A stretch of 64,000 nt of DNA from Candidatus Gastranaerophilales bacterium (GCA_944326475.1 CALVEC010000005.1:1-64000), one strand, 5' to 3'; numbered from the stretch's first letter, positions 18,441 through 26,264 are shown. Notes: generated by a model not told the origin, from the sequence alone. Translations and numbers: made by a program.

Positions 18441-18752
18441 TTATTCCTTTAATATTGAAATTAAATCAACTAATAATGCAATACCTAACATCGCCATAGG
18501 AAATAAGGTAAATGGTGGGAAGTTTAAAGAAGCAAAAAGCACTGCAATAATCCAGCCTATTAAAAATATAATCCCCTCTTTGCTTTTGCCTAAATAAAAT
18601 TTGTGTACACCCAAAAAGCCTAGCAGCAATAAAAGAATAACGGCAATTACTTTACTTTTTGTTTTATATTCTTCTTTTGTCGGTTTTCCGCATTCCTGAC
18701 AAAATTTTGCTGAATTGTCTAACTCACAACCGCAATATTTACAATAAGGCAT
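18441..18752 (-). CDS. Zinc-ribbon TM2-domain protein
   Basis: A 103-residue membrane protein. An N-terminal zinc ribbon with two CxxC pairs (YCKYCGC and FCQECG) is followed by a TM2 domain: a helix ending LLGFLGVHKFYLGK and a second hydrophobic region. The G-x-H-x-F-Y-L-G turn is the TM2 signature. The role of TM2 proteins in bacteria is unclear. AGGAG lies before the ATG. It probably forms a unit with the next small membrane protein. Confidence 0.8.
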   Translation of the reverse strand: MPYCKYCGCELDNSAKFCQECGKPTKEEYKTKSKVIAVILLLLLGFLGVHKFYLGKSKEGIIFLIGWIIAVLFASLNFPPFTLFPMAMLGIALLVDLISILKE

Positions 18753-18798
18753 AACTAACTCCTGATTTAATACATGATTTTACAAAATTGAGGTATGA

Positions 18799-19086
18799 AT
18801 GTCAAACGATGGACATGTAATAATAAATATTGACTCTAATGCCCAAAAGACTGCACAGGACTTTAATACCCTTGACCGTGCTGTTAAAAAGACTGATGCA
18901 GACACAAAAGCGTTCAGCGGTTCCGCCAATGTCTTAAAAAACGCTCTCGGTGCTATTGGTGTAGGCTATGTAACAAGCCAGCTTGTTAATTTAGGGAAAA
19001 GTGCCGTTAATACCTCAATGGATTTTCAAGCCCTTACAAACCGTATGAATGCAGCCGCAGGGAATAAGTCTATAGGTGCGTTTTGA
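18799..19086 (+). pseudogene. Phage tail tape-measure protein, N-terminal fragment
   Basis: The frame starts at ATG 18799 behind TGAGG and reads 95 residues. VIINIDSNAQKTAQDFNTL, the helical spacer and the hydrophobic LGAIGVGYVTSQLVNLG then MDFQALTNRM match the conserved N-terminus of tail tape-measure proteins, which normally exceed 600 residues. The gene is cut off exactly where CRISPR repeat copy B begins (19080), and the last codons and stop are provided by the repeat. This is clear truncation. Confidence 0.7.
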
Positions 19087-19181
19087 TTTTCTCTTAATTT
19101 AAAATATGTTATAATGATAAAAATAATTTATGCTATAGCATATTAGTTTTGATTTTCTATTAATTTAAAATATGTTATAAT
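19080..19181 (+). CRISPR. CRISPR repeat - 30-nt spacer - repeat (copies B and C)
   Basis: Copies B (19080-19115) and C (19146-19181) are both 36 bp and differ at one base (CTCTTAAT versus CTATTAAT). The spacer 19116-19145 is exactly 30 nt, the normal type II-C length. Each repeat ends in the extended -10 TGTTATAAT, so crRNA could start inside the following spacer. The left flank is a truncated tape-measure gene and the right flank a truncated toxin gene. Confidence 0.85.
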
Positions 19182-19667
19182 AATAATTGTCAGACCTGTG
19201 TCGCTGTATTTGAAGCCAGATTGAGAGGATATGATGTGCAAGCAATGCCTCGAGATTTAAATCCTAAAAGCAAATCTGCTCAACTTGCTGCAAATTCTTC
19301 TTGGGCGTGGTTAGATACCAAAACAGGCAAAAAGTGTGAATATAAGAAAATCAATGTTTCTAATGCAAAAAAACTTTATGACTATTTTGAAAAAAATATT
19401 AAACAAGGTGAAAGATATCAAACTGCTTATTATTGGTCAGGCAAAGATAACAATATAAAAGGACATGTCCTTACAATTGCACGTGATGAAACAGGGGAAT
19501 TAAGATTATATGACCCTCAGACCAACAAAATAAAAAGGGGTAAAGAAATTATAAATTATTACTCAAACCATCGCATTGTTTTTAATGTACCGGTTTTAAA
19601 ACCTAAAATTTTGAGAGTAGATGATAAAAAATTTAATCCCTATTTTGTAAATGATGTTGTGCACTAA
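19182..19667 (+). pseudogene. Papain-like (Tox-PL type) toxin domain, 5'-truncated
   Basis: The open frame begins inside repeat C and has no normal start (only TTG at 19221). It encodes NCQTCVAVFEARLRGYDVQA, the catalytic-Cys motif of papain-like toxin domains often fused to phage head or polymorphic toxin proteins. KGHVLTIARDETGELRLYDPQ supplies the His and Asp/Gln part of the catalytic centre. About 160 residues remain. The N-terminal carrier domain has been lost at the repeat boundary. It may have been the C-terminus of a phage head-associated toxin. Confidence 0.65.
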
Positions 19668-19897
19668 AATTCAGTTTCCCAAATATCCTCAAATTCATCA
19701 TTATTAGGATAACGCACCGTGTTGCCATCATATATAACAAACAGCGGCAAACCTACATCCAGACCTTTATCTTTAGGAAATGATACATAATAAACTTCAT
19801 AATTTTTCCACTTTCCCTCATAAAAAACTTTTTTGTTTTCGTCGGGCTTTACAAACTCAACAACTGCGGGCGGTATAGGCGGCAAATCCGTTGTCAT
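19664..19897 (-). CDS. Small protein convergent with the Tox-PL fragment
   Basis: A 77-residue acidic protein with a Pro-rich start (LPPIPPAVVEFV) and a compact beta-type pattern (KVFYEGKWKNYEVYYVSF, LPLFVIYDGNTVRYP). AAGGAA precedes the ATG. It overlaps the end of the toxin frame by 4 nt, tail to tail. It could be an immunity protein for that toxin, but the convergent arrangement is unusual for such a pair and I do not recognise the family. Confidence 0.5.
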   Translation of the reverse strand: MTTDLPPIPPAVVEFVKPDENKKVFYEGKWKNYEVYYVSFPKDKGLDVGLPLFVIYDGNTVRYPNNDEFEDIWETEF

Positions 19898-19997
19898 AAT
19901 CTTTTCCTTTCTTTTTTATTATAACTCATTTTACTGTTGTCGCACTATTCCTGGTTAAAAATTTTGTTTTCAAACCTGTTGATACAATCACAGTAGG

Positions 19998-20033
19998 GTT
20001 TTGATTTTCTCTTAATTTAAAATATGTTATAAT
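19998..20033 (+). CRISPR. Solitary CRISPR repeat (copy D)
   Basis: A 36-bp copy identical to copies A and B. It is followed by about 30 nt of unique sequence and then a terminator, with no further repeat. It lies 816 nt after copy C, separated by the toxin fragment and the small convergent gene. Confidence 0.75.
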
Positions 20034-20062
20034 TTATACTCCTTATTTTTGTAAAATCCGCA

Positions 20063-20092
20063 TTAAAAAAGAGCCTGCGTAGGCTCTTTCTA
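20063..20092. terminator. Terminator downstream of the phage scaffold gene
   Basis: AAAGAGCCT and AGGCTCTTT pair around GCGT, with an A run on one side serving as a T run for minus-strand transcription from the 20117-21382 gene. Confidence 0.8.
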
Positions 20093-20116
20093 TAGGTGTT
20101 AGTTTTTTGTCAGTTG

Positions 20117-20626
20117 TTATTTAGCAAAATATTCTTCTGCATATTTGAGCTTTTGCTCTCTTGAGATGTAAGTGTTTTCCTCTGCCGGCTGGGTAACGGC
20201 ATTGTAGATTTCATTCATTTTGTCGAAATAACCGCCTTTTGCGTTATCAACAGAGTTTTTACACTTGTTTTCAACATCTTCTTTTACATCTTTTTTGAGG
20301 TCGTCATATTTCTTTTCGTCCTCTTTTGTTTCTTCATTTTTAACCTTTGAGTTATCAGCCGGTTTATCGTCTTTCGGCTCGTCCTCTTTTTCGTTGTCGG
20401 CTGTTCCTGCTTCTGATTCGTCGTAAGCAAGTTTTTCCATTTTTGCAATAGCTGTTCTGATTTTTTCGTCATCAGCTCCGGCAGACTTCATAATGCCTGC
20501 GACCTCGTCAATAAGCTTACGCTTATCAACTTTCTCGTTTTCAATCTTTTTTTCGTCGTCCATATCTTCTCCTTTGTCGTTTTCGACCTTAGTAATGAGC
20601 TTTTTAAGTTCGTCAATTAATGCCAT
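20117..20626 (-). other. Possible nested scaffold gene (internal start)
   Basis: Within the 421-residue frame, ATG 20626 (MALIDELKKL) is preceded at 20633-20639 by TAAGGAG at ideal spacing. This would yield a 169-residue acidic scaffold-like protein in the same frame. Either two phage genes fused in frame or there is true nested expression. Confidence 0.45.
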
Positions 20627-21382
20627 GTCCTGCTCCTTATTGTTTTGTACATTGTTCTTAATATCAGGGTTGAAATCCTCTTGAATATCGGTTATAATGT
20701 TATTGACGTGAGCGGCATTATTGTCGCTCTTACGTCTTTTATTTTTTATGTCATAAATGGTTTTACCTTGTTTTAAAGTCTTAAAAAACCAGTTTGACCG
20801 GTCTACGGGGAAATTTGTAAATACTTCGTTATCAGGCGAAACGATAACAATATCTTTCTTAGATTTGTCATCATTCTGAAAAATTTTGAAATAGTATTTT
20901 TGCCCGCTTACCTCATTAATAAACATCGGGTCTTTAAGAGTTGCTAACATTTTGTTTATTGATTTAAAACGGGTTACATCAGGCGGGTGACTTTCTCCGC
21001 CGCCCCCAACTATATGTTCTATAGATTTTACACTGATATTTACATTTTCAATCGGTGTTTTAATTTTTAAAGGCTGATTTTGAGTAATCCCTAAATCTTT
21101 TAAAACTTCATCAATGCTATTAATATCATAGTTTTCTGGTTCTTTTGCAATAAATTCTTTATAATCGTTTTCTAAATCATTATATTGTGCATATTTTTGA
21201 GCAACATTTTCATTGTTTGGTGCACTCCCACCAACCTCACCGAGTCTGCCATCGTGGTCAAAGTTACCCGAACCTTTGCCGCCGTTTTCAACTTTGGCAT
21301 TCCTAATAACCTTCAAAACTTCGGGGTTGTTGTTTATAGCAAGTTTTAACAGTGTTTTTATGTATTCTTTTGCTGTATTCAT
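20117..21382 (-). CDS. Phage protein: PBECR-like domain fused to scaffold-like region
   Basis: A 421-residue phage-type protein. The start has GGKGSGNFDHDGRLGEVGGS, a Gly-rich motif typical of phage head-associated fusion proteins. The middle (GGGGESHPPDVTRF, then KYYFKIFQNDD, KDIVIVSPDNE) resembles the phage Barnase/EndoU/ColicinE5/RelE-like (PBECR) nuclease group. From about residue 253 it is a very acidic Lys/Glu/Asp coiled region typical of scaffold proteins. An internal ATG at 20626 follows a strong AAGGAG, and the codons of that site encode the linker NKEQD. The scaffold half could thus be made separately, as lambda Nu3 is within C. Confidence 0.6.
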   Translation of the reverse strand: MNTAKEYIKTLLKLAINNNPEVLKVIRNAKVENGGKGSGNFDHDGRLGEVGGSAPNNENVAQKYAQYNDLENDYKEFIAKEPENYDINSIDEVLKDLGITQNQPLKIKTPIENVNISVKSIEHIVGGGGESHPPDVTRFKSINKMLATLKDPMFINEVSGQKYYFKIFQNDDKSKKDIVIVSPDNEVFTNFPVDRSNWFFKTLKQGKTIYDIKNKRRKSDNNAAHVNNIITDIQEDFNPDIKNNVQNNKEQDMALIDELKKLITKVENDKGEDMDDEKKIENEKVDKRKLIDEVAGIMKSAGADDEKIRTAIAKMEKLAYDESEAGTADNEKEDEPKDDKPADNSKVKNEETKEDEKKYDDLKKDVKEDVENKCKNSVDNAKGGYFDKMNEIYNAVTQPAEENTYISREQKLKYAEEYFAK

Positions 21383-21477
21383 ACCAAACCTTAAAATTTT
21401 ATTAAATAATCTCCCATGCCCTCACCTCTGTTGTATTCATGTAATTAACCACAATTCAGATGAAAGGAGATGAGAAC

Positions 21478-21681
21478 ATGAAAGATATTGATATTGAAAA
21501 GAAATTAAATGAATTGAAAGATTGTCACAGGGTCACAATAATCACTGATGACAGGATGTGTAGAAATGTTTATTTTTCAAGCATTGTAAACGATAAGAAA
21601 AATCAACGCTTAATTTTTGACATTCATCCGCCTGTTAGTTACGAGTATTGCCGGATTTTAGACATTCAACAAAACTTATAG
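21478..21681 (+). CDS. Small hypothetical protein
   Basis: The frame is open from 21460, but ATG 21478 has GGAG 8 nt before it and is preferred (67 residues). The segment DCHRVTIITDDRM and NVYFSSIVNDKKNQRLIF looks beta-rich. No family is recognised. It runs opposite to the surrounding phage genes, and its 3' end overlaps the end of the gene at 21635-21850. Confidence 0.4.
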   Translation: MKDIDIEKKLNELKDCHRVTIITDDRMCRNVYFSSIVNDKKNQRLIFDIHPPVSYEYCRILDIQQNL

Positions 21682-21850
21682 CTTCTGCAAATCTCTCTTT
21701 TGATTTAGGGCAAAGATTAAAATCATAAATTCTATATGTGTAATTCTTAGGGTCTTTTATTAACCCAAATTCAATGGTATAAAGAGTTATACCTAATTTT
21801 TTTGCGTATTCATCCAGTTTCAGCAACATTTCTTCTTTTTCGCTAGACAT
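21635..21850 (-). CDS. Small hypothetical phage-region protein
   Basis: The frame is open from 21877, but ATG 21850 (MSSEKEEML, 71 residues) with GGAG about 10 nt upstream is more likely. It overlaps the stop of the DUF2213-like gene by 8 nt, consistent with coupled phage genes. It is a small helix-plus-strand protein of unknown family. It overlaps a converging small gene by 47 nt, so at least one of the two may not be real. Confidence 0.4.
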   Translation of the reverse strand: MSSEKEEMLLKLDEYAKKLGITLYTIEFGLIKDPKNYTYRIYDFNLCPKSKERFAEAISFVECLKSGNTRN

Positions 21851-22478
21851 CTTCTGATATCTCCTGCAAAACCTCATCTATCGCTTCTTGAAACAGTTGT
21901 TCTATTATCTGCGCATTATGATTTTCGTTTTTAACTACCGTCTTTGAATTAAAAACAATATTTGCACGCTCATAGCGTGGATTGTCGACGATTGCAAGAT
22001 GTGTGAACACCCCGTCCAAGAACTCAATATCATACGGGATATTGTTCTCTGTTCCGCCTGCATCATCGGCAAGTTTGACATCATAAGAACAGGAAACAGA
22101 CCAGCCTTTATCGGTTATAAGATTTTGTGCTGTTTCATCCCAGATAACACCGTCACACCAGTACCAGCCGTCTTTATCGTCAAACCAGACGTTGGATACA
22201 ACCCCCACACGCTCATCATTTGCGTTTTTGGCTGTAATATCCTTGTGGTTAATGATTACAGGCACGCCGACCATGGTATTGATGAATTTATCAAAACTTT
22301 CCTTTTTGATTAAGACATTCCCGAACTGCCCGGGATAGCCCGCAACACCCGGAGTCAAAAAGCGTGATTTAAACTTACGCCCCTTGCCCGAGTCGTCTGT
22401 ATCGCCAAGGGTAATTATTGCGTTGCATACTGTTTTCGATTGCATATTTAATTTTTGAGAAAATATTTCTTTTAGCAT
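21843..22478 (-). CDS. DUF2213-type phage head maturation protein
   Basis: A 211-residue protein resembling the DUF2213 prohead-protease-like family. FLTPGVAGYPGQFGNVLIKKESF near the start, GVPVIINHKDITAKNANDERVGVVSNVWFDDKDGWYWCDGVIWD in the middle and the later SVSCSYDV with HLAIVDNPRYERA match its usual order. It probably processes or scaffolds the capsid. The start overlaps the end of the phage head fragment in another frame. The scaffold-like gene at 20117-21382 lies downstream on the same strand, as expected in a phage head module. A second start at 22445 is possible. Confidence 0.65.
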   Translation of the reverse strand: MLKEIFSQKLNMQSKTVCNAIITLGDTDDSGKGRKFKSRFLTPGVAGYPGQFGNVLIKKESFDKFINTMVGVPVIINHKDITAKNANDERVGVVSNVWFDDKDGWYWCDGVIWDETAQNLITDKGWSVSCSYDVKLADDAGGTENNIPYDIEFLDGVFTHLAIVDNPRYERANIVFNSKTVVKNENHNAQIIEQLFQEAIDEVLQEISEDV

Positions 22479-22645
22479 TTTCTATTCTTTTTTGATTTAT
22501 GTAATATTGAGGGTTTTTAATTCCGACCAGATTACAGCGGCAATTATATGTTTCCTGGGGAAGCCCTTTTTGTCCGGTTCTTTCGTCAATTATCGGCGGA
22601 TTGTCGAATGCAAAAATATTTGTACCGCCAATGCCGTACTGGTTG
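22375..22645 (-). pseudogene. Phage minor head (SPP1 gp7-like) protein, C-terminal fragment
   Basis: In the frame +1 to the cas9 remnant, an open stretch runs through NIFAFDNPPIIDERTGQKGL and then PQETYNCRCNLV. FxxDxPPxxDxRTGxxGLPxxxxNCRC is the signature of the C-terminus of phage head-morphogenesis proteins. The 5' part is missing and replaced by the cas9 fragment. The 3' end (TAA at 22375-22377) overlaps the DUF2213-like start by about 100 nt, so it may also be decayed. Confidence 0.65.
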
Positions 22646-24066
22646 CCTGTTTCTTACAACAGGATTGGTTATACCGCCAATCATAATATCTGTTTTTTCT
22701 CTGGTGTTTTCGGCAATTGCTGCATTTTCGTTTCTGTTGTCAGGAATGTACAAATTGTTCCAGTCGCCTATTTTTGCAAGCATCGTACGAATTTCCTGTT
22801 CCGTTATGCCGTTTTTGGCATCCGGTGAGTCTGTATATTTAGAAACATCTATTTTTTCCGGATACAGCTCTCCTGTCAGGATAATATCTTTCATAATTCG
22901 ACACGCTCTGCGGCAAAATGACGAACGACCGCTTATATCCGCTTTCATCGGTTCTATCTTATCTATAATTTTCTCGCCGAGCACATCCTCTATTTCTTTT
23001 TTAGTAATTGTCGTATCGAGTTTTCCGTCTCGTTTATGAACCTTCTCCAACCAATTTTCATAAATTGTTTTTATTTCCGGAGGATTTAATCTCGCTTTTT
23101 CACCGTCTGCAGTCGTGATTCTCAGGTTTTTCAATTTTAAAAGCAAGACTAAAGTAACATTATCAATGGTGTTAGCCTTGCAAACATTTCTTTTCGGCAG
23201 AAGTTTACATTTTGCGATAATTCTGTTGTCAAAACGCGGAATTTTTTGTCCGAGCACTCCCTGCCAATCGTGCTCACTGCCGAGATACTGGCGATAGTCA
23301 GGGTTAACATACGAACCGTAAGCCTCTCTGTATTGTCCGTACAAAAATTCTTCAGGCGAATATTTATTTAGTTCCGGAAGCTGCTTTTGTGCATTCAACC
23401 ATAACTGTTTCAGTTCTTTTCAACAAGATTTCTGGGCGCTACATAGTTTGTTGAACGCACTTTGTTAAAGTTTTGCTGCGGATTGAAAGGTTTCAGCTCC
23501 TTAGGAGCGCTTTCAGACCACATATCGAGCCTTAGTGCGTCATAATAACAGGGATATTTGTAATCTTCATTTTGAATAAGTTCTACCCCATTTTCTTGCG
23601 TATATTTTTTTGCAAGCTCCAGATTCTCTTTGTCATCATCTGTTTGTGCCGATTTCCAGGCAAGATTCGGGTCATAGCCCCTGCGCTGTATTGCATTATG
23701 CAGTGCTTTGTATATTTGCCAGTCAGCAAGTTTTCTGTTTTGAAGCAATGCAATCCTTAAAAGACAGGAATTATAAATTTCCGTTTCGCCTTTGGCGGCA
23801 AATTCTTTCGTGAATCTTTCATCATTTTGTTCAAGGATAGCGAGACTGCAATCCCTCCATACTTTATTCAAATATTTTTCACGCGCTTTGTGTGCATTCA
23901 GCGTCTTGAATATTCTTCGACGGTCTCTTAATGACACTGCTTCTGCATGCTCTATATCTATAATTACAGATTCTGCTTCTTTGATATCGTGTCCTTCTCT
24001 TGCACAATAACCAATACTCGTTTTACCTAAATCAAATGCAAAAACTTTTTTCTTTTCCATATTCAC
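22646..24066 (-). pseudogene. cas9: Type II-C-like cas9, frameshifted and 3'-truncated
   Basis: The N-terminus FAFDLGKTSIGYCARE is RuvC-I with the catalytic Asp, followed by the Arg-rich bridge helix SLRDRRRIFKTLNAHKAR and NAIQRRGYDPNLAW. After a frame change come GQKIPRFDNRIIAKCKLLP, GRSSFCRRACRIM, IGDWNNLYIPDNRNE and NPVVRNR, all REC-lobe landmarks of Akkermansia-like II-C Cas9. Adding one A to the AAAA run at about 23421 joins the two frames (NLVEKELKQLW), so a 1-nt deletion broke it. The gene stops before RuvC-II, HNH, RuvC-III and the PAM-interacting domain. TGGTATAAT and AAGGAG remain upstream. The start is GTG 24066 or ATG 24060. No cas1 or cas2 is near. Confidence 0.85.
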
Positions 24067-24085
24067 ATATTCTCCTTATTAAAAA

Positions 24086-24100
24086 AAATTATACCATAAA
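24086..24100 (-). promoter_or_regulatory. Extended -10 promoter of the cas9 remnant
   Basis: On the minus strand TGGTATAAT lies about 30 nt before the start codon, with AAGGAG between. No good -35 box is seen. Confidence 0.5.
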
Positions 24101-24158
24101 CAGACATTTTAAGACTATATCTAAAATGTTATCAAAGACAGTTGACTATATGAAATAA

Positions 24159-24187
24159 TTGACACATCCGTTATAAAATTTTAATAT
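24159..24187 (+). promoter_or_regulatory. Promoter of the 24226 gene
   Basis: TTGACA (24159-24164), 17 nt and TAATAT (24182-24187) give a near-consensus promoter for the 24226-mnmA pair. Confidence 0.65.
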
Positions 24188-24225
24188 GTTAATAGCCACA
24201 AGATAAGGGGTAAGGCAGGGACAAA

Positions 24226-24819
24226 ATGCATGATTATTATTTCAAAATAAAAAGAAAAGACATTGAGTTTGAGTTTTCTACAAACGACAAACAAGCTTAT
24301 GAAGACGAGTTGTATAACTGGGTCAGAGGTTTTACACCCGGAAATACACCTGAAAAGGTTGCACATCCTGAGATAGAAGCTAAAAGAAGCGGATTTATTG
24401 ACAACATAAGAAATATGGTCAGCATAAATGAAATCCGCACCCCGGATGCAAAAACTGACGCTGAAAGCTTTGATGCACTCCTTGAAGAAACAATTGCCCA
24501 GCCCAAAACAGAAGTTGTGGAAAAAGCCCAAAATATCTCCGGATTTGCTGATTACGTTCAGTCTTTTAATCCGGCAGATGATATGGATTACCTGATGATT
24601 ACCGGTAAATACATTATGGATATTGAGAATAAAGAACGTTTTTCAATAAAACAGCTTAACGCAAAGCTTGTGCCGCTTACCGGAGTTCCGCTTGACCATG
24701 CAATAATTAATCAGGCAAAAGAAGAAGATTTGATACAAATAGTTCCGGATTTAACAGGCATTGGAGAAGTCACGGAATATTCGCTTACGGAAAAAGGAGA
24801 GGGGTATTTTGTCCAATAA
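24226..24819 (+). CDS. Hypothetical protein upstream of mnmA
   Basis: A 197-residue soluble protein not recognised. The first third is charged and may be a small alpha/beta domain. The middle is a flexible linker, and the C-terminal part (YLMITGKYIMDIEN, SIKQLNAKLVPLTG, EYSLTEKGEGYFV) has the look of a winged-helix DNA- or RNA-binding fold. It is the first gene after a consensus promoter. The mnmA start overlaps its end, so the two are translationally coupled. Confidence 0.65.
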   Translation: MHDYYFKIKRKDIEFEFSTNDKQAYEDELYNWVRGFTPGNTPEKVAHPEIEAKRSGFIDNIRNMVSINEIRTPDAKTDAESFDALLEETIAQPKTEVVEKAQNISGFADYVQSFNPADDMDYLMITGKYIMDIENKERFSIKQLNAKLVPLTGVPLDHAIINQAKEEDLIQIVPDLTGIGEVTEYSLTEKGEGYFVQ

Positions 24820-25876
24820 AAAAAGAGTTGCGGTTGCTCTGAGCGGAGGTCTGGACAGCAGCGTTGTATGCCGGCTTCTACTATCTCAGGGGTATAACGT
24901 TGTTGCCGTAACCGCAAAAATGATTGACGATGAAAATTTTTCACAAATTGCAGAAAAAGCCGGTGCAGTAGCTGACAAACTGGAAATCCCCCATTACATA
25001 ATCGATTTAAGCAAAGATTTTAAATCCCGGATAATAGACTATTTTGAAAATTCTTATAAATCCGGACTTACTCCAAACCCCTGTATATTCTGCAACAAAA
25101 CAATAAAATGGGGCAAGCTGTTCGATTTTGCAATAGAAGAACTGGGTTGTGATTATTTTGCAACAGGTCATTATGCAAATATAAGGGAAGAAAACGGCGT
25201 CTTTAAGTTATATCCGGCAAACGATGAAAAAAAAGACCAGCTATACTATCTTTTTGAGCTTTCACAAAAGCAGCTTTCCAAAACTATTTTTCCGTTAAGC
25301 GGATATTTAAAAGAAGAAATACGTAAAATTGCGCAGGAAAACGACCTGCCGTCAAAATCCTCCAAAGAAAGCCAGGATATCTGTTTTATCAAAAAACCGA
25401 TGACAACAAAAAAATACCTGCTTCAAAAATTCGGTACAAAAAAAGGTGATTTTATTCTTGAAAAAACCGGTGAAAAACTCGGGGTTCACGACGGATTTTA
25501 TCAATTTACAATCGGACAAAGAAAAGGTATTGGCATTGCATACAGTGAGCCGTTGTATGTCTCGGGACTTGATTCTGAAAAAAATATAGTGTATTGTGCA
25601 ACAGCGGGCGGGCTGGAAAAAAGTATTGTGCACCTGAATCACGCGAAAACACAGTATCCTTCAGAACAAAAAGAATTTATTGCACTTGTAAAAATCAGGT
25701 ACAACATGCCTGCACAAAGGGCAAAAGTTATTATTTTTGATGACAAAACCGCAGACGTGCTGTTTGATGAGCCTGTGTCGTCAGTAACACCGGGACAAGC
25801 CTGCGTCTTTTACGACGTAAACGACGGTCATCTCATTGGCGGCGGCTGGATATCTTCATATAGTCAACCCCGGTAA
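24809..25876 (+). CDS. mnmA: tRNA 2-thiouridylase MnmA
   Basis: A 355-residue PP-loop ATPase. TTG 24809 is chosen because AGGAGAGG lies just upstream and the ATP-binding strand starts at once (VAVALSGGLDSSVV). The frame's upstream TTG at 24761 would overlap the preceding gene by 59 nt. NPCIFCNKTIKWG carries the first catalytic cysteine, SQDICFI the second, and FTIGQRKGIG is the tRNA-binding signature. MnmA adds sulfur to U34 of tRNA Lys, Glu and Gln. It overlaps the previous gene by 11 nt and is followed by a strong terminator. Length and motifs are normal. Confidence 0.93.
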   Translation: MSNKKRVAVALSGGLDSSVVCRLLLSQGYNVVAVTAKMIDDENFSQIAEKAGAVADKLEIPHYIIDLSKDFKSRIIDYFENSYKSGLTPNPCIFCNKTIKWGKLFDFAIEELGCDYFATGHYANIREENGVFKLYPANDEKKDQLYYLFELSQKQLSKTIFPLSGYLKEEIRKIAQENDLPSKSSKESQDICFIKKPMTTKKYLLQKFGTKKGDFILEKTGEKLGVHDGFYQFTIGQRKGIGIAYSEPLYVSGLDSEKNIVYCATAGGLEKSIVHLNHAKTQYPSEQKEFIALVKIRYNMPAQRAKVIIFDDKTADVLFDEPVSSVTPGQACVFYDVNDGHLIGGGWISSYSQPR

Positions 25877-25922
25877 TTTCTGCAAGCGATGTCACTATCA
25901 GACAGTCTAAATTTTTCACAAA

Positions 25923-25953
25923 AAAACGGCTCATTTTACTGAGCCGTTTTTTT
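25923..25953. terminator. Bidirectional terminator after mnmA
   Basis: AAAACGGCTCA (25923-25933) pairs with TGAGCCGTTTT (25940-25950) and a T run follows. The gene at 25971 on the other strand ends nearby. Confidence 0.92.
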
Positions 25954-25970
25954 GTTTTTATGAAAATGTC

Positions 25971-26159
25971 TTATGCGATGAAGTTTGTTCCGAATTTTGT
26001 AGCACCGAGGAAGAAGCATTCTTCGAGCATTTTGTCGATACTTCTGTAAACTTTTTTCGGAGGTTTTTTCTGGGATTCAACTATACCGGTTACTGTATCT
26101 TCATATTGTGCTGCGATTGCCAGTGTGTAATTTGCGAAGGGGTTTGTTGCTGCTATCAT
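25971..26159 (-). CDS. Small hypothetical protein
   Basis: A 62-residue protein. It starts MIAATNPFANYTLAIAAQY and has a basic middle (SQKKPPKKVYRS) and a more hydrophobic end. It has a purine-rich GAGAGAG stretch before the ATG and a terminator behind it. The family is unknown. The gene looks real because of its isolation, ribosome-binding site and terminator. Confidence 0.55.
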   Translation of the reverse strand: MIAATNPFANYTLAIAAQYEDTVTGIVESQKKPPKKVYRSIDKMLEECFFLGATKFGTNFIA

Positions 26160-26264
26160 ATTTCTCTCTCTTACTTTCTTTTCTCTTGTATATATCTTGT
26201 ATATATATAAAGTTCAGATTTCAGAAAAAATTGCTATTTAGTATATACTATTCTTAATATTTGT

